In this document: piece after piece, positions 59,794 to 64,000 of the stretch
Layout of the letters: each line of letters starts with the position of its first letter
Numbering within the stretch: position 1 is the first letter of the stretch
Source: Spinactinospora alkalitolerans
Lineage (GTDB): Bacteria > Actinomycetota > Actinomycetes > Streptosporangiales > Streptosporangiaceae
NCBI RefSeq assembly: GCF_013408795.1
Contig: NZ_JACCCC010000001.1
Location: 868,001 to 932,000, forward strand
Length of the DNA stretch: 64,000 nucleotides
Direction of reading: 5' to 3'
Position numbers and translations under genes: made by a program
The notes under the pieces: model-generated
Databases searched by the model: none
What the model was told of the DNA's origin: nothing
The model's input: only the letters and a program-made list of their open reading frames with translations

Positions 59794-62700
59794 GTGAGCT
59801 TCCGATCGCCCGGCGCACCGACTGCGCGTATGCCTCGTCGATCCCGGCTGCTCGCGCCCGTCGCGGCAGCAGTGGTCGTCATCATCGCAGGCATCATGCT
59901 GGCCGCCAGCTTCTGGACCGACTACAAGTGGTTCGAATCGGTGGGCTTCACCTCGGTCTTCACGACCGAACTGCGCACCAGAGGACTGCTGTTCGTCGGG
60001 GGCGGCCTGGTGATGGCGCTCGTCGTCGGCGCGAGCGTCTACTTCGCCTACCGCGCCCGCCCCGCCTACCGCCCCATGAGCCTTGAGCAGCAGGGCCTGG
60101 ACCGGTACAGGATGTCGATCGACCCGCACCGCAAGCTCTTCTTCTGGGGTGTCGTCGGCGGCCTCGCCCTGCTCACCGGCGCTTCCGCAAGCGCCGAATG
60201 GCAGACCTACCTGCAGTTCGCCAACGCCGCCGAGTTCGGTCGCAACGACCCGCAGTTCGGCATCGACATCTCCTTCTTCACCTTCGTCTACCCCTTCCTG
60301 CGAGCCATCCTCGGCTACCTGTTCGCCGCCGTGGTCATCGCGTTCATCGCGGCCGTCATCGTGCACTACCTCTACGGGGGCGTCCGCCTGCAGTCCCAGG
60401 GGCAGCGTGCGACCCCCGCCGCGCGGGTGCACCTCTCGGTGCTGCTCGGCCTGTTCGTGCTGCTGAAGGCGGCGGCCTACTGGCTCGACCAGTACGGGCT
60501 CGTCTTCTCCAACCGCGGCTACACCCCGGGCGCGTCCTACACCGACGTCAACGCGGTCCTCTACGCGAAGATCATCCTCTTCATCATCGCGCTCGTCTGC
60601 GCCGCGCTGTTCTTCGCCAACATCTACTTCAAGAACGCCATGGTGCCGATGGTCAGCCTCGGCCTCCTGGTGCTCTCCGCGATCCTGATCGGCGGCGTCT
60701 ACCCGGCGATCGTCCAGCAGTTCACGGTCAACCCGAACGAGCAGCGGCTGGAGGAGCCCTACATCCAGCGCAACATCGAGGCCACGCGCGACGCCTACGG
60801 CATCGCCGAAGCCGAGGTCACCACCTATGACGCGCAGACGGAGCTGACCCCGGCCCAGTTGTCGGAGGAGGCCTCGACCATCCCCAGCGTCCGCCTCGTC
60901 GACCCCTCGGTGGTCTCGCAGACGTTCCAGCAGATGCAGCAGGTCCGCGGCTTCTACCAGTTCCCCGAGGTGCTGGACGTCGACCGCTACGAGACGCCCG
61001 AGGGCGGCACCGTCGACACCGTCATCGCCGCCCGCGAGCTCGACGGCCCGCCCGAGGGCCAGGACAACTGGCTGACCCGCCACCTCGTCTACACGCACGG
61101 CTTCGGCATCGTCGCCGCGGCCGGCAACCAGGTCGACGCCGAGGGCCGCCCGGTCTTCACCGAGTACAACATCCCGCCCACCGGCGAGCTCTCGGATGCC
61201 GCCGGCGACTACGAGCCGCGGATCTACTTCGGCCACGAGGGCGCCGAGTACGTCATCGTCAACGCCGAGCCGGAGTACGACTACCCGCTCGACGCCGAGA
61301 CCGAGGACGTCCCCACCACCGAGGACGCGGTCACCCCGACCGCCTCGCCCTCGCCCGAGGCCGACAGCGCGCAGGCGCCCGCCGACGGCGACCAGCAGCA
61401 GGAGGATGAGACGCCGGCGGAGGGGCAGTCGCCGGCCGCCGAGGAGCCCGCGGCGGAGGACCCCGGAGGCGGCAACGACTCCGGCCAGGCCACCAACCGC
61501 TACGAGGGCGACGGCGGCGTCCAGCTCAGCAGCTTCTTCGACCGCATCCTCTACGCGGTGAAGTACCAGGAGCCGGACATCCTGCTCAACAACGCGATCA
61601 ACAGCGAGTCGCAGATCATCTACGAGCGCGACCCCGCCGACCGCGTGGAGAAGGTCGCCCCGTTCCTCACCGTGGACGGCAAGCCCTACCCCGCGGTGAT
61701 CGACGGCAGGATCCAGTGGATCGTCGACGCCTACACCACGTCCAACGGCTATCCCTACTCCTCGCCGATCGACCTGGCCAACGCCACCGAGGACACCTTC
61801 ACCGAGGGCACCGACGCGGTGAACACGCTCCCCGGCAACCAGGTCAACTACATCCGCAACTCGGTCAAGGCCACCGTCGACGCCTACGACGGCACGGTCA
61901 GGCTGTACGGCTGGGACGAGTCGGACCCGGTGCTGCAGACCTGGTCCAACGCGTTCCCCGACATCATCACCTCCAGGGAGGAGATCGACGAGGACCTCAG
62001 CGCGCACCTGCGCTACCCGGACGACCTGTTCAAGGTGCAGCGGGAGATCCTGAAGCGCTACCACGTCGTCAACGCCAACGCCTTCTACGGCGGCCAGGAC
62101 TTCTGGGACGTCCCGACCGACCCGACCCAGGAGGGCGAGAGCCCGGAGCCGCCGTACCGGCAGACGCTGCGCTACCCGGGGGACGAGTCCGCCAGCTTCT
62201 CGCTGACCTCGACGTTCGTCCCGCGCGGCCGTGAGAACCTGGCCGCGTTCATGGCGGTCGACGGTGATCCGTCCTCGGAGAACTACGGCCAACTGCGGCT
62301 CCTGGAGCTGCCGCGCAGCACGGTGATCCTCGGCCCTGGACAGGTGCAGAACGCCTTCCAGTCCGACGCCGGCGTGCGCGAGGTCCTGCTGCCACTGGAG
62401 CAGAGCTCCGCGGAGGTCACCTACGGCAACCTGCTCACGCTGCCGTTCGCCGGCGGCCTGCTCTACGTCGAACCGCTCTACGTGCAGGCCGGCGGCGGCG
62501 ACCAGGCGTCCTACCCGCTGCTCCAGCAGGTCATGGTGGGCTTCGGCGAGGAGGTCGCCATCGGCAGCAACCTCCAGGACGCCCTGAACAACCTGTTCGA
62601 GGGCGAGGCCGCGCCACTGCCCGAGGGCGAGGAGGCCCCTGAGGAGGGGCAGGAGGAAGCCGGGGCCGGCCAGCCCAGCGGTGACCTCGCCTCGGCCCTC

Positions 62701-62829
62701 CAGGACGCCTCGGAGGCCTACGACGAAGGCCAGCAGGCGCTGCAGGACGGCGACTTCGCCGCCTACGGCGAGGCCAACGAGAGGCTCCAGGAGGCGCTGG
62801 AGCGCGCCGAGGCGGCGTCCGGGGAGTAG
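59794..62829 (+). CDS. UPF0182 family large membrane protein
   Basis: A 1011-residue protein. About seven membrane spans lie in the first 300 residues (LLAPVAAAVVVIIAGIMLAA; LFVGGGLVMALVVGASVYFA; ALLTGASASAEW; YLFAAVVIAFIAAVIVHYLY). A large extracellular domain follows with YTHGFGIVAAAGNQVD and LTSTFVPRGRENLAAFMAVD. An acidic Pro/Glu/Ala-rich insertion lies at about 505-565 and again at the C-terminus. The function of the family is unknown; it is conserved in actinobacteria and cyanobacteria. Start is GTG 59794 after GGGGGAGG. Confidence 0.93.
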   Translation: MSFRSPGAPTARMPRRSRLLAPVAAAVVVIIAGIMLAASFWTDYKWFESVGFTSVFTTELRTRGLLFVGGGLVMALVVGASVYFAYRARPAYRPMSLEQQGLDRYRMSIDPHRKLFFWGVVGGLALLTGASASAEWQTYLQFANAAEFGRNDPQFGIDISFFTFVYPFLRAILGYLFAAVVIAFIAAVIVHYLYGGVRLQSQGQRATPAARVHLSVLLGLFVLLKAAAYWLDQYGLVFSNRGYTPGASYTDVNAVLYAKIILFIIALVCAALFFANIYFKNAMVPMVSLGLLVLSAILIGGVYPAIVQQFTVNPNEQRLEEPYIQRNIEATRDAYGIAEAEVTTYDAQTELTPAQLSEEASTIPSVRLVDPSVVSQTFQQMQQVRGFYQFPEVLDVDRYETPEGGTVDTVIAARELDGPPEGQDNWLTRHLVYTHGFGIVAAAGNQVDAEGRPVFTEYNIPPTGELSDAAGDYEPRIYFGHEGAEYVIVNAEPEYDYPLDAETEDVPTTEDAVTPTASPSPEADSAQAPADGDQQQEDETPAEGQSPAAEEPAAEDPGGGNDSGQATNRYEGDGGVQLSSFFDRILYAVKYQEPDILLNNAINSESQIIYERDPADRVEKVAPFLTVDGKPYPAVIDGRIQWIVDAYTTSNGYPYSSPIDLANATEDTFTEGTDAVNTLPGNQVNYIRNSVKATVDAYDGTVRLYGWDESDPVLQTWSNAFPDIITSREEIDEDLSAHLRYPDDLFKVQREILKRYHVVNANAFYGGQDFWDVPTDPTQEGESPEPPYRQTLRYPGDESASFSLTSTFVPRGRENLAAFMAVDGDPSSENYGQLRLLELPRSTVILGPGQVQNAFQSDAGVREVLLPLEQSSAEVTYGNLLTLPFAGGLLYVEPLYVQAGGGDQASYPLLQQVMVGFGEEVAIGSNLQDALNNLFEGEAAPLPEGEEAPEEGQEEAGAGQPSGDLASALQDASEAYDEGQQALQDGDFAAYGEANERLQEALERAEAASGE

Positions 62830-62974
62830 CGCCTCCCCGGGAACCGCCGGCGACGCCCGATCGGGGGCGGGGCACTCGCCCCGCCCCCGACGCGTCTGGC
62901 GGCGGCACCGCGGGCGGCCTGAACGGCCTGATTTGGTGTTGCCGGGATATGGCGATACTGTGAAGACACACCGA

Positions 62975-63048
62975 CGCGGGGTGGAGCAGTTCGGTAGCTC
63001 GCTGGGCTCATAACCCAGAGGTCGCAGGTTCAAATCCTGTCCCCGCTA
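62975..63048 (+). tRNA. Initiator tRNA-fMet (CAT), copy 1
   Basis: A 74-base tRNA starting CGCGGGGTGGAGCAG. The anticodon loop CTCATAA lies between GGG and CCC pairs, the three G-C pairs typical of initiator tRNA. The first base C faces T at position 72, an unpaired end also typical of initiators. The T-arm has GGTTCAAATCC. CCA is not encoded. A GATACT box lies upstream near 62955. Confidence 0.97.
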
Positions 63049-63054
63049 CGAGCC

Positions 63055-63100
63055 GAAGAGCCCGTCGGGAAGAAGATTCCTTCTTCCCGACGGGCTCTTC
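63055..63100 (+). terminator. Terminator after the first initiator tRNA
   Basis: A perfect 21-base-pair stem: 63055-63075 (GAAGAGCCCGTCGGGAAGAA and one more base) pairs with 63080-63100 around a four-base ATTC loop. Confidence 0.93.
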
Positions 63101-63265
63101 GCTTTCCCCGACCGGTGCCCTGCCGGGTCTCCGGGCGACCGGAGTCTGCTGTACGGTCCTGCGGCCGGTCGGGCAGCGGGCTCGGCCGTCGGAGACCCGG
63201 TCGCCGGCGCGGGGAAACCGATTTGCGTACGGAGGCCGAGATCCCTAGAGTAGTGATCACACCGA

Positions 63266-63342
63266 CGCGGGGTGGAGCAGTTCGGTAGCTCGCTGGGCTC
63301 ATAACCCAGAGGTCGCAGGTTCAAATCCTGTCCCCGCTACCA
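63266..63342 (+). tRNA. Initiator tRNA-fMet (CAT), copy 2
   Basis: Bases 63266-63339 are identical to the first copy, and the 8 bases before them (CACACCGA) also match. Here a CCA follows at 63340-63342. A TAGAGT box near 63246 may be its -10. Confidence 0.97.
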
Positions 63343-63352
63343 AGAAGTTGCA

Positions 63353-63394
63353 GCCAAGGGCCGGATCACGGAGTCTCGTGATCCGGCCCTTGGC
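63353..63394 (+). terminator. Terminator after the second initiator tRNA
   Basis: An 18-base-pair perfect stem: 63353-63370 (GCCAAGGGCCGGATCACG) with 63377-63394, loop GAGTCT, followed by GTTT. Confidence 0.92.
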
Positions 63395-63483
63395 CGTTTG
63401 GCCGTCCTTTGACCGTGGAACGGAACCCGATCGGGCGGCCCTGACCGTTCGAAGACGGTCCGATGCGGCGGCCAGTGTCCTTG

Positions 63484-63765
63484 GACCGATGCGCGTGCGC
63501 TCGTCCTCTAGAAGTGCGACATGCGCGCGCAGAGCCTCTTCCCCGTCTGTTTCGCGGCTGATCACCTCGCGATCGCGCTGAGGCTCAATCCCAGGTCGCG
63601 GAGCAGGAGAATCCGCTGCAGCCGCACAATCGCATCATGGTCGAAGTACCGGTATCCGCTATCGCCAATCCGGGAAGGCGCCGGCAGACCGACATCACCG
63701 TAGTGTCGCAGCGTCCTGCCGGTGACTCCAGCGGATCGGGCAGCGTGGTGAATCGACCACTCCAT
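63484..63765 (-). pseudogene. MerR-family regulator broken by a frameshift and truncated
   Basis: From ATG 63765, with GAAGGGA seven bases upstream, the frame encodes a MerR helix-turn-helix: MEWSIHHAARSAGVTGRTLR, HYGDVGLPAPSRIGDSGYRY, IVRLQRILLLRDLGLSLSAI. It stops with TGA just after AR. The natural continuation (VISRETDGEEALRAHVALLE, then DERTRI) lies in another frame beginning at that point, so one base was probably lost from an AGG(G)TG run. Similarity ends near 63484, before the effector domain. A programmed shift is possible but unlikely. Confidence 0.75.
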
Positions 63766-63944
63766 GCGCGTGTCCCTTCTCCAGGCCGGGCCCTGAACGC
63801 TTTGGTCGTGCAGGGCTCGACGCGCGGGCCCGACGGGTACCGACCCCGGTCCCGCTCAGCGTCGTCGGCGCTCAATCGGGAAAAGCCGTGGCGGTGGTGT
63901 CCAGACTGGTGTCGATGTCGCCCTTCGCCCGCTCCATCCTGGAG

Positions 63945-63978
63945 CCGAGGTTGAAACTCAAGCAAGATCACCGAGAGA
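63945..63978 (+). repeat. Solo end of the R1 repeat family
   Basis: GCCGAGGTTGAAACTCAAGC then AAGATCACCGAG matches the R1 terminal repeat (35721-35754), with changes in the second half. The neighbouring bases do not match the R1 interior. The 230 bases at the right edge of the window (63766-64000) show no other gene. Confidence 0.5.
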
Positions 63979-64000
63979 ACCACCGGGCCCGGGCGGCGGC

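Noticed and set aside
59026-63033. A 1335-codon open frame on the minus strand opposite the UPF0182 gene
   Set aside because: Most of it is the antisense of a well-supported gene in GC-rich DNA, with Val/Gly/Asp/Arg-rich nonsense composition. Only its last 173 codons (PPA1309) are real.
63299-63565. An 88-residue protein from GTG 63565
   Set aside because: It is the out-of-frame continuation of the MerR pseudogene and then runs through the terminator into the tRNA.
1-64000. CRISPR array, prophage, plasmid origin or biosynthetic gene cluster
   Set aside because: No regularly spaced direct repeats, Cas proteins, phage structural genes, replication genes or PKS/NRPS modules were seen. The Cas4-like nuclease parts belong to AdnAB.

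Overview
This is a contiguous 64 kb stretch of a very GC-rich actinobacterial chromosome. Gene content and order match the conserved core of Streptomyces and Mycobacterium: O-methyltransferase/sigE/rseA/htrA/mrp, DEAD-box helicase/ferritin-like/TetR/moeZ, adnAB, and mrx1/uvrD2/whiB7. Protein style (long acidic or Pro/Gly-rich linkers, many GTG starts) and the gene set suggest a Nocardiopsis-like member of the Streptosporangiales. That placement is inferred, not proven. I see no rRNA, CRISPR array, prophage or secondary-metabolite cluster. The only complete insertion sequence is one IS630-type element.

Layout. 1-3.3 kb: the end of a crotonase gene, a DUF3117 protein, leucyl aminopeptidase and an O-methyltransferase. 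3.5-11.3 kb: an envelope-stress operon (sigE, anti-sigma rseA, rseB-like, htrA) with a candidate autoregulatory ECF promoter, then a deaminase, an FG-GAP lipoprotein and mrp. The tatB gene that often follows htrA is not there. 11.4-16.6 kb: an ECF41 sigma factor with a matching promoter, a CPBP protease, a DUF6758 protein, a PHP phosphoesterase and a metallo-beta-lactamase-fold protein that has lost most metal ligands. 16.9-28.6 kb: hydrolases, a DEAD-box helicase that appears to start at CTG, ferritin-like, TetR, MoeZ, an SPW membrane protein, an alkyltransferase-like protein and a methyltransferase. 28.9-35.4 kb: AdnA and AdnB, the actinobacterial end-resection helicase-nuclease. 35.9-44.8 kb: an acyltransferase/hydrolase pair, a two-component system whose kinase has a duplicated PspC-type sensor half, an M20 peptidase, NudC, an ANTAR protein and mycoredoxin. 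45.1-49.3 kb: uvrD2, tesB and whiB7, the last behind a 500-base attenuator-type leader. 49.5-57.5 kb: a UbiB-family kinase, a YgjP-type protease, NUDIX, zincin, SDR, MoaE and a YlbL-type PDZ/Lon protein. 57.5-64 kb: the IS630 element, PPA1309, UPF0182, two identical initiator tRNA genes and a broken MerR gene.

Two themes run through the window. First, at least three families of 150-240 bp non-coding repeats recur, mostly between convergent genes; one has terminal inverted repeats. Second, several genes appear to be leaderless, with a TANNNT -10 box six or seven bases before the start codon and no Shine-Dalgarno sequence. Two other genes appear to use unusual start codons that a standard gene caller would miss.
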